Shown here in pieces: positions 6,906-15,647 of a DNA stretch of 29,720 nucleotides. This DNA is from Geothermobacter sp964441925 (GTDB lineage: Bacteria > Desulfobacterota > Desulfuromonadia > Desulfuromonadales > Geothermobacteraceae). The stretch covers positions 1-29,720 of the forward strand of contig CAYTVY010000013.1 in assembly GCA_964441925.1 (NCBI GenBank), read 5' to 3'. The notes below the pieces were generated by a model. It ran no database searches. It was given only the letters and a program-made list of their open reading frames with translations, and had not been told where the DNA came from. A program made the translations under genes and the position numbers. Each line of letters opens with the position of its first letter. Position 1 is the stretch's first letter.

Positions 6906-7817
6906 ATGCGCCTTGGCCATTATCACTTCCACTGCCGACTGCACGACGACGCCTGCCTGCCACCATACAAAGGATCGACCTTTCGGGGGGCATTCGGCCA
7001 TGCCCTGCGACAGACCGTCTGCACCCTGCGCCGCCAGGAGTGCCCCAGCTGCCTGCTGCAGCAGTCCTGCATCTATGCCCGTGTCTTCGAAACCAAACGC
7101 CCCGACGACAGCGTCCGGCACCTGGCGTCTCCTCCCCATCCCTATGTGATTCGTCCGCCGGCAACCGAGGCCAGGCAGTTGCCCGCCGGCAGTGCCTTCG
7201 ACTTCTCGCTGCTGCTGTTCGGCGACTTCAACGATGCCCTGCCCTATTTCATCTACGCCTTCGAACGCATGGGGAGCCTCGGCATCGGCAAGGGCAAGGC
7301 CAGATTCACCATCGAACGCGTCGACTGTGCCGGCCAGGCCATCTACCGCCAGGGCAGCAGCACCCTCGCCCCCCTGCCGCCACTGGACAGCCTGCAGCTC
7401 GTCCCGGCAACGGGCAAACCAGGCGACTTGCGCCTGCGCCTGCGAACCCCCCTGCGGGTCAAGGCCGCCGGCCGGTTCGTCCGCACTCTCGATTTCGCCA
7501 CCCTCACCCGCGCCGCCCTGCGTCGTCTGTCTGCCCTGTTGGCGGCCTACGGTGACGGCGATCCCGACCTTCCCTACGCCGACCTGATTCGCCAGGCCGA
7601 ACAGGTCCGGCTGGTGGCCGACCACAGCCGCTGGCACGAATGGACCCGCTACAGCAACCGCCAGAACGAAAGCATGCAGTTCGGCGGTCTGATCGGCGAG
7701 CTGCATTTCGCCGAGGTCCCTGCCTTTCACCGCCATCTGCTCGAACTCGCCGGCAAGGTCCACCTGGGCAAGCAGACCAGCTTCGGCCTCGGCCGCATCC
7801 AACCGGAGGTCGCATGA
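6906..7817 (+). CDS. cas6: CRISPR pre-crRNA processing endoribonuclease Cas6
   Basis: This 303-residue RAMP protein should cut the array transcript within the repeats to give crRNAs with an 8-base 5' handle. The N-terminal half has four cysteines, C39, C46, C49 and C55, in the C-x6-C-x2-C-x5-C zinc-ribbon-like pattern of the Cas6 PF10040 group. The C-terminal Gly-rich loop (GKQTSFGLG, 288-296) is the RAMP signature. His residues near the N-terminus (H5, H7, H9) and elsewhere could serve in catalysis, but I cannot assign the active site. The ATG at 6906 is chosen over upstream in-frame starts because a GGGAGGG site precedes it. Its stop overlaps the start of the next gene by four bases, so the two are coupled. 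Confidence 0.9.
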   Translation: MRLGHYHFHCRLHDDACLPPYKGSTFRGAFGHALRQTVCTLRRQECPSCLLQQSCIYARVFETKRPDDSVRHLASPPHPYVIRPPATEARQLPAGSAFDFSLLLFGDFNDALPYFIYAFERMGSLGIGKGKARFTIERVDCAGQAIYRQGSSTLAPLPPLDSLQLVPATGKPGDLRLRLRTPLRVKAAGRFVRTLDFATLTRAALRRLSALLAAYGDGDPDLPYADLIRQAEQVRLVADHSRWHEWTRYSNRQNESMQFGGLIGELHFAEVPAFHRHLLELAGKVHLGKQTSFGLGRIQPEVA

Positions 7818-8938
7818 GCATCACCCTGCTGGCCGTCTGCGGACTCTCGCCCCAGGTGCTGACCGAGACGGTCTACGCCCTGGCCCAGCAGGGACGCCTG
7901 CCCGACCGCATCCGGGTGCTGACCACCCGCAGCGGCCGGGACACCTGCCTCAGCCAGCTGTTCGACGGCGGCAAGGGAGCCTGGCATCGCCTGCTCGCCG
8001 ATCTCGGCCTGCCTGAAGAACGGGTCGACTTCACTCCTGAACAGGTCATCGCCGTTACTGACGAAAAGGGACGTCAGATCGACGACATCAGCAACGAGGA
8101 CGAAAACGAAATCTTTCTGCGCGCCTGTCTCCGGCTTGCCTGGGAATACTCCCGGCAGGCGGGCGAAACCGTCTTCTACTCCATCGCCGGCGGCCGCAAA
8201 ACCATGGGGGCGGCCCTCGGCTTCGCCGCCCAGGCCTACGGCCGCCGGCAGGACCGGATCTATCATGTGCTCGTTTCTCCCGAGTTCGAGAACTGCCGGG
8301 ACTTCTTCTTTCCTCCGTCCCGCCCCGTCGACGTCACCCTGCGCGACCCCCAGGGACAGCCTTACCGCAAATCGACCCGCTACGCCCGCATTCAGCTGGT
8401 TTCACTGCCTTTCTTTTCCTTTCGCACCCAGCTCACGGATCAGCTGCTCGAACAACCCCGGGAACCGGCCACCCTGCTTGCCGGCCTGGTCCGGGAAGAA
8501 CCGCCCCAACTGACCATCGACCTGAAAGAACACAAGCTGATCTGGAAAGACCGCGAAACCGACCTGCGGCCGGTCCACCTGGCCCTGTACACCCTTTTCG
8601 CCGAGATCAAGAAAGACACCGACTGCCAGTCCACCAACTGTCACGATTGTGATCGCTGCTGGCTGCCCCAACACCAGCTGCTCGCCCGGCAGCAGCAACT
8701 CAGCCGTATCTATCGGGACATCGTTCCCAGCCGTGACCCTCAGGAGATGAGTGACAGCGGTATCTTCAACCTGACACCCGACAACTTCCAGAGCTACCGC
8801 TCCAAGCTCAACCGGGCCATCGAAAAAGGCTTCGGCGGCATCGACGCCCCCCTACTGCAAATCGGCAGCCGGGGAAAGCGCCCCGGCAAACGCTACGGCA
8901 TTGCCCTGAACCGCGATGTCATCCGCATTGTGCGCTGA
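7814..8938 (+). CDS. CARF-family (NE0113/TIGR02584) CRISPR protein with C-terminal winged helix
   Basis: This 374-residue protein has an N-terminal Rossmann-like CARF/ring-nuclease-type domain (about 1-170). GLSPQVLTET (10-19) and SIAGGRKTM (123-131) are diagnostic of the NE0113 family. Residues about 232-374 look like a winged helix: an OmpR-like beta strand pair (LTIDLKEHKLIWKDRET), a helix (LALYTLFAEIK), a recognition-helix candidate (FQSYRSKLNRAIEK, 325-338) and a basic wing (GSRGKRPGKRYGIAL). A Cys cluster, C271, C276, C279 and C282, lies between. The CARF part should bind cyclic oligoadenylate made by Cas10 and may degrade it. The C-terminal part would bind DNA. It is coupled to cas6 by ATGA overlap. 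The family call is firm; the winged helix is inferred from pattern. Confidence 0.85.
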   Translation: MSITLLAVCGLSPQVLTETVYALAQQGRLPDRIRVLTTRSGRDTCLSQLFDGGKGAWHRLLADLGLPEERVDFTPEQVIAVTDEKGRQIDDISNEDENEIFLRACLRLAWEYSRQAGETVFYSIAGGRKTMGAALGFAAQAYGRRQDRIYHVLVSPEFENCRDFFFPPSRPVDVTLRDPQGQPYRKSTRYARIQLVSLPFFSFRTQLTDQLLEQPREPATLLAGLVREEPPQLTIDLKEHKLIWKDRETDLRPVHLALYTLFAEIKKDTDCQSTNCHDCDRCWLPQHQLLARQQQLSRIYRDIVPSRDPQEMSDSGIFNLTPDNFQSYRSKLNRAIEKGFGGIDAPLLQIGSRGKRPGKRYGIALNRDVIRIVR

Positions 8939-8961
8939 CGGTTGGAAGGAGAAAAAAAACG

Positions 8962-8977
8962 ACGGCAAGGTTGCCGT
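8962..8977. promoter_or_regulatory. Copy 2 of CRISPR-locus inverted repeat (upstream of cas10)
   Basis: The same 16-mer as at 6831-6846 (ACGGCAA-GG-TTGCCGT) lies in the 99-base gap before cas10, 60 bases ahead of its start codon. The gap shows no strong sigma-70 promoter, so cas10-csm5 may depend on an activator or on readthrough from cas6. Confidence 0.7.
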
Positions 8978-9037
8978 TGGTGAAAAGACCCGACAGATGA
9001 AACAAACTGAGACCATCTCATACGGGAGGGAGAGGAG

Positions 9038-11533
9038 ATGAACGACCACGAACTCCAGCTGCAGTTGTTGCGCGCCGCCGCCCTGCTGCACGACATCGGC
9101 AAGTTTTGCCAGCGAGCCGGCAAGCAAAAGTCGTCGGACCAGGCCGACATGTACTGCCCGACCGGGAACCATGGGCAACCGACCCACCAGCATGTCCTTT
9201 ATACCGACCATTTCATCGAAAAACAGCTTCCCCTGCCGCCGGAGCTGGAACAGCACCGCTCCCGACTGGCCAGACTTGCCGCCAGTCATCACAAACCCGC
9301 CGGCGACAACCTGGAGGAACAGGCCCTCTGTATCGCCGACCGTCTCTCTGCCGGGTCGGATCGCAAACAGGGCGAAGAGGCGGATGGCGACTACAAAAGC
9401 GCCCGCCTGCTCAGTATTTTTGAACAGGTCGATCTGCAAAAGGAACGGACCTTCGACGAATTGTCCCAAGGACGCTATCACCGGCTCGAACCCCTGTCCG
9501 AAGCCACCGCGCCGGTCACGCTCGACGAAGCCCGACAGACCGACTACGAAGAGCTTTTCACCCAATTCTCCCAGAAACTGCAAAAACTCCCTCGCGACCT
9601 GGGAACGTCAACCTACCTGGACGCCCTGACCTCATTGCTCGAAGAGTTCACCTGGTGTGTCCCCTCCTCAACCTACAAGTCGTTGCCGGATATTTCGCTC
9701 TACGACCACGCCGTCACCACAACGGCCCTGGCACAGGCCCTGTTCATCCATGCCAGCGATACCGGCATCGCACCAGGACAGCAGGCCGACACGGCGAAAA
9801 AGTTCCTTTTCGTCGGAGGCGACCTGTCCGGCATTCAGAACTACATCTTCGGTCTGGACAAATCCCATGGCAGCGGTGTCGCCAAGCTCTTCCGGGCCCG
9901 TTCGTTCTACCTGCAGGCCCTGACGCGTGGTGTCATTCTCGCCCTGTGCGAAAGGCTCGGTCTGTCTCCCCTGGCGCGTGTCATGGACGCCGGCGGCCGC
10001 TTCCTGCTGCTTGTTCCCGCGCTCGACAGCAGCAAAAAGACCCTTGCCGATTTTGAGCAGGAACTGCAACAGCAGATGTTCGAGCGTTTCCGGGGACAAC
10101 TCAGCCTCAATCTCGACTGGTCGGTGGAGCTGACCGAGCGGGATTTCGACATGAAACATCTGCGGCATTTCCTCGACCAGGCCAACGACGCCCTCGAAGC
10201 CCGCAAACTGCGCAAATTCGACCGACTGTTTGCCAACGGCATCAGGCCCGTGATCGAACTCGATTATGCCGCCTACCAGGACCATGGCGACTGCGCTGTC
10301 TGTCACGCACGGCCAGCCGACAGCGAAGCCAGTGAACAGCTGCGCCGGGAGCAGGGACGGGAGATCACTATCTGCGCCGATTGTGCCGGCCAGATCCAGC
10401 TTATCGGCAAGCGCCTGCCCGATTGTCGTTATCTGGTTTTCGACCGGCGGGAAGGACAGCGGACCATCCCCCTGCTGTTCGGTTATCACCTGCGTCTGGA
10501 AAAAGAACTCAAGCCGGAACGAGATGCCCAGGCCGCAGAACTGGTCGCCATTCGAGACCGCGGCGTTTGCGCCTTCCAGCCCATCGCAGCCCATCTTCCC
10601 CGCATCACGCAAAAGGATCTCGAGCGTTGGCAGGCCTGGGGCGAATTGCAAAAGAACCCCGAAGGACAAACCTGTTTCGGCGAGGACCCGGCCGAAAAAG
10701 ACGCTCCCAAAACCTTCGAAATGCTGGCCCGCGACTCCCGGCGGGAAGATGGTCATGGCCAGCCGGCCGGGCGCTCCTTTCTCGGCGCCTTCAAGGCCGA
10801 TGTCGACAATCTGGGGCTGATTTTCAGCATCGGCCTGCACGACAGGCTTTCTCTCTCCCGCTTTGCCAGTCTGTCGCGCATGCTCAACCACTTTTTCAGT
10901 GAAGAGCTGGTGCGCTGGATCAAGCAGGACTGGCCGAATCTCTACATCATCTTCGCCGGGGGCGACGATCTCTTTCTGCTTGGCCCCTGGACCGAGCTGG
11001 TACGCTTCGCCGATCAGCTCAACCAGCGATTCCTGAACTGGGTCGCCAACCGTCCCGGCATCACCCTCTCGGCCGGCATCACCGTCAACCGTCCCGGACT
11101 GCCGGTGCACCGCATTGCCGCCACGGTGGAAGAGGCTCTCGAAAACAGCAAACACCACAGCTCGAACGGGCAAACCGTCAAAAACGCCGTCACCCTGTTC
11201 GACACCACTGTCGACTGGGACGACTTCGTCGAGTTGCGCAACCGGGGGCAGCGGCTGCTTTCCTGGATTGAAAGGGGCATCATCTCCCACGGCCTGGTCG
11301 CCCGGCTCTTGCGCTATGGCGACAAAGCCCGCGCCTTTCATGCCGGCAAGGTTGAAGCCGGCATCTATATTGCGCACATGCGCTATGACTTTGCCCGCAA
11401 CCTGAAGGAAGAACAGCTGACCGACCCCGATGCCCGGGCCGAAATTCTCGGCCTGCCGCAGAACAGGTTCGTTCTGGAAAACATTCGGCTGCCGGTCAGC
11501 TACGCCCTTTACCAGACCCGTTTCGATCACTGA
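9038..11533 (+). CDS. cas10: Type III-A Cas10 (Csm1), HD nuclease and cyclic oligoadenylate synthase
   Basis: This 831-residue protein is the large subunit of the Csm effector. The HD nuclease motif LLHDIGKF holds H18 and D19, and a downstream HH pair (H84, H85) fits the HD metal site. The first Palm domain contains FVGGDLSGIQNYIF (258-271). A zinc ribbon is made by C419, C422, C446 and C449. The second Palm carries the intact cyclase motif GGDD (641-644), preceded by FKADVDNLGLIF (585-596). Both ssDNA cleavage and cOA synthesis are therefore expected on target RNA binding. The ATG follows a purine-rich site GGGAGGGAGAGG. It heads a five-gene operon through csm5. Confidence 0.95.
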   Translation: MNDHELQLQLLRAAALLHDIGKFCQRAGKQKSSDQADMYCPTGNHGQPTHQHVLYTDHFIEKQLPLPPELEQHRSRLARLAASHHKPAGDNLEEQALCIADRLSAGSDRKQGEEADGDYKSARLLSIFEQVDLQKERTFDELSQGRYHRLEPLSEATAPVTLDEARQTDYEELFTQFSQKLQKLPRDLGTSTYLDALTSLLEEFTWCVPSSTYKSLPDISLYDHAVTTTALAQALFIHASDTGIAPGQQADTAKKFLFVGGDLSGIQNYIFGLDKSHGSGVAKLFRARSFYLQALTRGVILALCERLGLSPLARVMDAGGRFLLLVPALDSSKKTLADFEQELQQQMFERFRGQLSLNLDWSVELTERDFDMKHLRHFLDQANDALEARKLRKFDRLFANGIRPVIELDYAAYQDHGDCAVCHARPADSEASEQLRREQGREITICADCAGQIQLIGKRLPDCRYLVFDRREGQRTIPLLFGYHLRLEKELKPERDAQAAELVAIRDRGVCAFQPIAAHLPRITQKDLERWQAWGELQKNPEGQTCFGEDPAEKDAPKTFEMLARDSRREDGHGQPAGRSFLGAFKADVDNLGLIFSIGLHDRLSLSRFASLSRMLNHFFSEELVRWIKQDWPNLYIIFAGGDDLFLLGPWTELVRFADQLNQRFLNWVANRPGITLSAGITVNRPGLPVHRIAATVEEALENSKHHSSNGQTVKNAVTLFDTTVDWDDFVELRNRGQRLLSWIERGIISHGLVARLLRYGDKARAFHAGKVEAGIYIAHMRYDFARNLKEEQLTDPDARAEILGLPQNRFVLENIRLPVSYALYQTRFDH

Positions 11534-11544
11534 AGGAGGTGGAC

Positions 11545-11973
11545 ATGGCTTTTTACTTCGATGACAAAGGCAATCTCAAACCTGAATGGGTGACCGACGA
11601 GGCGAAAAATGTCGCCAAAAGCTTCTATGTGAAATATTTCAACAAGAAAAAGAACAAAGAGGATATCGACGAGAAAAAATCACTGAAAAACGCCCAACTG
11701 AGAAAATTCTATGGTGAGTTCAAAAGCCTCGAAGCCGAGCTGAACCAGGCCGGCGACACAGCTGAAGAGCGTTTTCTGTCCGTGCTGCCGCGCATCAAGA
11801 TGGCAGCCGCCAAGGTAACGTATGCCAAGGCTCGCGGCGTGGTGCCCGAAAGCTTCGTCAACTGGATGAAACAGCACGTTGCCCAAATCAACAGCCTGGA
11901 GGACTTCAAGGCGTTCCTGCTCCATTTCGAAGCGGTCGTTGGTTTCTGTTACGGCGAAAACCCCAAGGATTGA
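11545..11973 (+). CDS. csm2: Csm2, small subunit of the type III-A effector
   Basis: This 142-residue helical protein fits Csm2 in length, position between cas10 and csm3, and sequence. QLRKFYGEF (about 50-58) and the C-terminal HFEAVVGFCYG (about 127-137) are typical. Csm2 lines the crRNA-target duplex along the belly of the complex. The start at 11545 is chosen over a GTG six bases earlier because AAGGAGG (11533-11539) is then well spaced. The N-terminus is Lys-rich (FNKKKNKEDIDEKK), which suits RNA binding. No catalytic role is known for the family. Confidence 0.92.
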   Translation: MAFYFDDKGNLKPEWVTDEAKNVAKSFYVKYFNKKKNKEDIDEKKSLKNAQLRKFYGEFKSLEAELNQAGDTAEERFLSVLPRIKMAAAKVTYAKARGVVPESFVNWMKQHVAQINSLEDFKAFLLHFEAVVGFCYGENPKD

Positions 11974-11991
11974 TACAGGAGGGATACAGAT

Positions 11992-12702
11992 ATGAAACTG
12001 CAGACCATCAAGGAAATCAAAGGCACCCTGGAAGTCGTCACCGGCCTGCACATCGGCGCCGGCAAGGACAGCCTCGAGATCGGCGGTCTCGATCAGCCGA
12101 TCATCAAACATCCGATCACCGGCGAGCCCTACATCCCCGGCTCCAGCATCAAGGGCAAGATGCGCTCGCTGCTCGAAGTCGGTCGCTTTGCCGCCCAAAA
12201 TCCCGAGACCATGGCCTGGGTTTCGGGGAAAGCCAAAGGCTGCAACGGCATGGGCAAACCCTGCGCCTGTGCGCAGCCGGGCTGCCCGGCCTGCACCATC
12301 TTCGGCACCTCGGCAGCCGAAAAAGGCCCCGAACTCGGCCCCACCCGGCTGATCGTGCGTGACGCGCACCTCACCGATACATGGCGGCAACGTTTCCGTG
12401 AAGGCAAGCTGCAGATGGAGGTGAAATACGAAAACACCATCGATCGGGTCAAAGGCACCGCCAAAGACCCCCGGCCACTGGAGCGGATCCCCAGCGGAGT
12501 GCAGTTCGACTTCAACCTCTCCTTCAAGGTCTTTGAGGGAGATGACGAAAAACTGCTCGATGAGGTCTTTTTCGGCCTGCGCCTGCTCGAACTGGATGCC
12601 CTTGGCGGCAATTCCTCGCGCGGCTGCGGACAGATTCGCTTTACCGGCCTGAGCTGTAACGATGAACCGGTCGATCTGACCAACTACAACCCCCAGGCGT
12701 AA
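11992..12702 (+). CDS. csm3: Csm3, target-RNA cleaving backbone subunit
   Basis: This 236-residue RAMP protein forms the repeated backbone of the Csm complex and cuts bound target RNA every six bases. The catalytic Asp is retained as D34 in GGLDQPIIK (31-39). PGSSIKGKMRSLLE (49-62) is the conserved crRNA-contact helix. A Cys cluster (C84, C91, C93, C98, C101) fits the zinc-binding insertion. The Gly-rich loop GGNSSRGCG is at 205-213. The start has an AGGAGG site. RNase activity is therefore expected to be intact. It belongs to the cas10-csm5 operon, 18 bases after csm2. Confidence 0.95.
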   Translation: MKLQTIKEIKGTLEVVTGLHIGAGKDSLEIGGLDQPIIKHPITGEPYIPGSSIKGKMRSLLEVGRFAAQNPETMAWVSGKAKGCNGMGKPCACAQPGCPACTIFGTSAAEKGPELGPTRLIVRDAHLTDTWRQRFREGKLQMEVKYENTIDRVKGTAKDPRPLERIPSGVQFDFNLSFKVFEGDDEKLLDEVFFGLRLLELDALGGNSSRGCGQIRFTGLSCNDEPVDLTNYNPQA

Positions 12703-12712
12703 AGGAGGGAGC

Positions 12713-13678
12713 ATGGCTCTCCATCGTTACACCATCGAACCCCTGTCGGCCTTCGCCACCCCTCTGCGAAGCGACACCCTCTATGGGCACTTGCTCTGGC
12801 GGGCGGCGGAGCGGCATGGCCCGGACAAACCCAGGGAGCTGATCGACGCCTTCGCCGGCGGCCAGCCGCCTTTCAAGCTCAGCAGTGCTTTTCCCGCGGG
12901 CTTTCTGCCACTACCGGCCCTGCCGCCCATTCCGCGGGCACGTTTTCGGGACAGGTTCGCCTCCGGCGGTGGGAATCACCTGCTCGAAGCTCTGCAGCAT
13001 TACAAGGCCTTTCGCAAATCGTCCTTCGTCCATTTCGACACCTTGCGCTCACTGGCCGAAAATCTGAGCCAGGAAAGGCTTTTTGCCGCCTGGTGTAAAG
13101 ACAGGTCCGCCTTCTACAGCGGCAAAGACCGACTTGTTACCACCGACCAGGCGCACAACAGCATCGACCGGCAAAACGGCAAGGTTCTGGCCGAAGGCGG
13201 GCTTCACTTCACCCCGGCAACATGGTACGCCCCCGGCGAAAAACTCGACCTCTACGTCGAGACCGAGACTCCCTCGCTCTTCGAGGAGCTGCTCGACGAG
13301 TTGGCCCGAACCGGCTATGGCGCCGATCGCACCACGGGCAAGGGACAGTTTCGCTTTGTCCGTGATGCCGACTTCGACCCCTTGGCCTGGCCGCAACAGG
13401 GCAATGCCCAACTTTTGCTTTCCCTGACCGCAGCAGAAACGATGACCCATATCGCCGGCAGCTACAACGTCACAGTCAAGCACGGTCGCGCCTGGAGCGG
13501 CTTCGGTGAACGCAATCCGTTCAAGAAACCGTTTCTCGCCCTGACCGAGGGAGCGGTCATGACCGGCCTGCCGGATCGAGGATTTCTGCTGCGGAACATC
13601 CACAGCAACCCCGACCTGGTGCAGGTTCTCTGGCCGGTCACACTCTCCGTGCAACTGGAGGTGGACAATGCGGACTGA
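12713..13678 (+). CDS. csm4: Csm4, crRNA 5'-handle binding subunit
   Basis: This 321-residue RAMP protein caps the complex at the 5' handle and bridges to Cas10. DTLYGHLLW (21-29) and HNSIDRQNG (148-156) are Csm4 hallmarks, and the Gly-rich GYGADRTTGKGQF (201-213) is the RAMP loop. An AAAGGAGG site precedes the ATG. Its 3' end overlaps the csm5 start by eleven bases, so expression of the two is coupled. Nothing is truncated relative to the family (about 300 residues). Confidence 0.93.
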   Translation: MALHRYTIEPLSAFATPLRSDTLYGHLLWRAAERHGPDKPRELIDAFAGGQPPFKLSSAFPAGFLPLPALPPIPRARFRDRFASGGGNHLLEALQHYKAFRKSSFVHFDTLRSLAENLSQERLFAAWCKDRSAFYSGKDRLVTTDQAHNSIDRQNGKVLAEGGLHFTPATWYAPGEKLDLYVETETPSLFEELLDELARTGYGADRTTGKGQFRFVRDADFDPLAWPQQGNAQLLLSLTAAETMTHIAGSYNVTVKHGRAWSGFGERNPFKKPFLALTEGAVMTGLPDRGFLLRNIHSNPDLVQVLWPVTLSVQLEVDNAD

Positions 13679-15407
13679 CTATCTGAAAGTTGCGATTCTT
13701 TCCCCGGTGCACATCGGAACCGGCGATACGGTCGACCCCTTTCATTACCTCATCGAAGACCGAAATGGTGCGCCGGTTTGCCATTTTATCGACCCGGCGG
13801 CCTGGGCCGCCGAACACCCTGATCCGGACGAACTTCTGAAACAGTTTTCCGGCGGCAACATTGCCCAGATGCGCGCCTACCTGGCCGAACAGCTTGATCC
13901 GGCCCTTTACGCCGACCGAAGCTGCAAGGTTGTCAGCCGCAAGGTCGTTGACGACTATCACAAACACCTGGGATCGCCGGAAAGCCGCAATCAGCTTTTG
14001 CTCAGTCCCAACCTCACTGGCGGCGGCGGGGGGCCGCTTCTGCCCGGCAGCAGCCTGAAAGGAGCCATTCGCACGGCCCTGGTCGACTGGCTCGACCGGG
14101 AAGAAAATCTGCAGTTGAAACAGTGCCAAACCAACCGGGAACGCGAGCAGCGCCTGGAACGCTTTTTGGGCAAGATCACCGATAACAGCTTCCAGGGACT
14201 GAAACTGGCCGACTGCGAAGCGGCACGCAACTCTTCGCTGATCGTCGAAGCCAGGGAAATTCGCCGCAACCCGGAAAAAAACGTCACTCCCAAGGCCAAC
14301 TGCGAAGTCCTTGCCAGCCGGCTCTTGGGAGCAACGGACGATTCCACCCTTGCCACCCGGCTGGTGCTGGGCTGCTCTCGGCCCAACGAACAAAGCGCCT
14401 GTTTACGGCTGAAAAACGGTCGAACTTTCAACTGGGAACAACTGGCCGAACTGGTCAATGCTTACAGCCGGCAACGCTACCTCGAAGAAAAGAAAAAATT
14501 CTGGGAGCTGCCCCACTTCAGCCAGGCGAAACAGGCCCTGGCCGCCATTGAACCGCTCATTCTTCAACCACCGCGGGGCGCCATGGTGCTCAAGGTTGGC
14601 CACTACAGCCAGATTGAGTACGTCACCGTGAAGAACAACCGGCCATTCACACGCAAGACCAAGGACGACAAAAGATTGCCCCACGGCACCACCCGCACCC
14701 TTGCCGACGGCATCTATCCCTTCGGCTGGATCATGCTGACGCCCTGCAGCGAACAGGAATACATGAACATCCTCGCCGCGCGTGACAAACGTAACCGGGA
14801 GATCCTTCAACGCCAGGAAAACGAGCGGGCCCAACGTCGCGCGGCCCTGCAACGGCAACTTGAACAGCGCCGGCAAAAGCGTCTGGCAGAAGAAAAGGCC
14901 CGCGAAGAGAGAAAACGCCGCGAGCTGGAAGAAGCGCAAAAACCCTGGCTGGCCTGGATACGCGCCCTGGACCAGGTGCGTGACTGGGGGAGTCTGAAAC
15001 AGTTTCTCGAAAAAGAAGAACCTCAAAGTCACCGTGAACAGCCCGAGCTGGCCAAAGCCGTGAAGGCCAGCGCAGAACGGGTGCGGGCCGCCAGGCCGGA
15101 CAAATGGAGCGAAGAACGTCTGTCGCTGGTCAACGACTGGTTGCGCGCATCAGGAATGGAGCTGAAAACAGCATCAGAGGAACAATCGGCGGCCGACATA
15201 CCAGAAGACGTAAGCCAAATCGAAGTCCTGCGAGACTTTGGCGCTTATCAGCAAGCGGGACTTGACATCACCAGCCTTTCCAAACCGGCACTCAAACTTT
15301 TACAGCAAAAAATGAAAAGCTGGGGATGTGACAAAAAAACGGCGAAAAAGAACAAGCAAAAAGTTTATCATGCTGTCAGCCAGGCATTGCGAACAAAAAA
15401 CCGGTAA
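13668..15407 (+). CDS. csm5: Csm5 with long coiled-coil C-terminal extension
   Basis: This 579-residue protein is much longer than usual Csm5 (about 350-400). Residues 1 to about 365 are a normal Csm5 RAMP: LSPVHIGTG (11-19), PGSSLKGAIRTAL (126-138), GHYSQIEY (311-318) and PFGWIML (351-357). Csm5 binds the 3' part of the crRNA and helps recruit trimming nucleases. Residues about 372-425 form a highly charged Arg/Glu/Gln coiled coil, followed by a mainly helical domain (426-579) ending in a Lys-rich tail. The base composition remains like its neighbours through most of the extension, so it is not an obvious insertion. Its function is unknown; RNA or nuclease recruitment is a guess. Confidence 0.92.
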   Translation: MRTDYLKVAILSPVHIGTGDTVDPFHYLIEDRNGAPVCHFIDPAAWAAEHPDPDELLKQFSGGNIAQMRAYLAEQLDPALYADRSCKVVSRKVVDDYHKHLGSPESRNQLLLSPNLTGGGGGPLLPGSSLKGAIRTALVDWLDREENLQLKQCQTNREREQRLERFLGKITDNSFQGLKLADCEAARNSSLIVEAREIRRNPEKNVTPKANCEVLASRLLGATDDSTLATRLVLGCSRPNEQSACLRLKNGRTFNWEQLAELVNAYSRQRYLEEKKKFWELPHFSQAKQALAAIEPLILQPPRGAMVLKVGHYSQIEYVTVKNNRPFTRKTKDDKRLPHGTTRTLADGIYPFGWIMLTPCSEQEYMNILAARDKRNREILQRQENERAQRRAALQRQLEQRRQKRLAEEKAREERKRRELEEAQKPWLAWIRALDQVRDWGSLKQFLEKEEPQSHREQPELAKAVKASAERVRAARPDKWSEERLSLVNDWLRASGMELKTASEEQSAADIPEDVSQIEVLRDFGAYQQAGLDITSLSKPALKLLQQKMKSWGCDKKTAKKNKQKVYHAVSQALRTKNR

Positions 15408-15647
15408 AGTGCGCGAATCTCACTCATATTTGGTCCGCATTGCGTAAGCTGTTGATTTTTGCTGTTTTTTGTGGTTCACATGTCCGGAGATCCGCGCAAA
15501 ACGACTTTTTCTTTATTTTTTCATTGCTTAGCTCTTTGACAACCGAATAAATTCCTCGTTTGTATACAGCAGAAACGCCCCGACCACGGTGATCCGCGCA
15601 AGGGGCACAATAACCGTGTGACATTTATGGAAAAAACAACAGAGCCT
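15408..15647 (+). promoter_or_regulatory. CRISPR leader
   Basis: This 240-base AT-rich segment separates csm5 from the first repeat and has no credible gene. The degenerate repeat is at the far end of the array, so this side is the leader. It holds two copies of GATCCGCGCAA (15489-15499 and 15591-15601) spaced 102 bases apart, candidate integration or regulator sites. TTGACA (15536-15541) and TATACA (15563-15568) are recognisable promoter-like hexamers, but their 21-base spacing is too long for a canonical promoter. Confidence 0.75.

Noticed and set aside
11345..11360. Extra copy of the CRISPR-locus inverted repeat inside cas10 (GGCAAGGTTG)
   Set aside because: Only the central half matches; the right arm is absent, so it is chance similarity in coding sequence.
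9668..11530. Long antisense open frame (620 codons) opposite cas10
   Set aside because: High-GC codon structure leaves the opposite strand open. The product has no recognisable domain, and the cas10 frame has clear motifs along the whole stretch.
15536..15568. TTGACA / TATACA as a strong array promoter
   Set aside because: The 21-base spacing is outside the usual 16-18 range, so I list it only as a hint within the leader.
15424..15624. Short minus-strand frame in the CRISPR leader
   Set aside because: It lies in the AT-rich leader, has no ribosome binding site, and its product resembles nothing.
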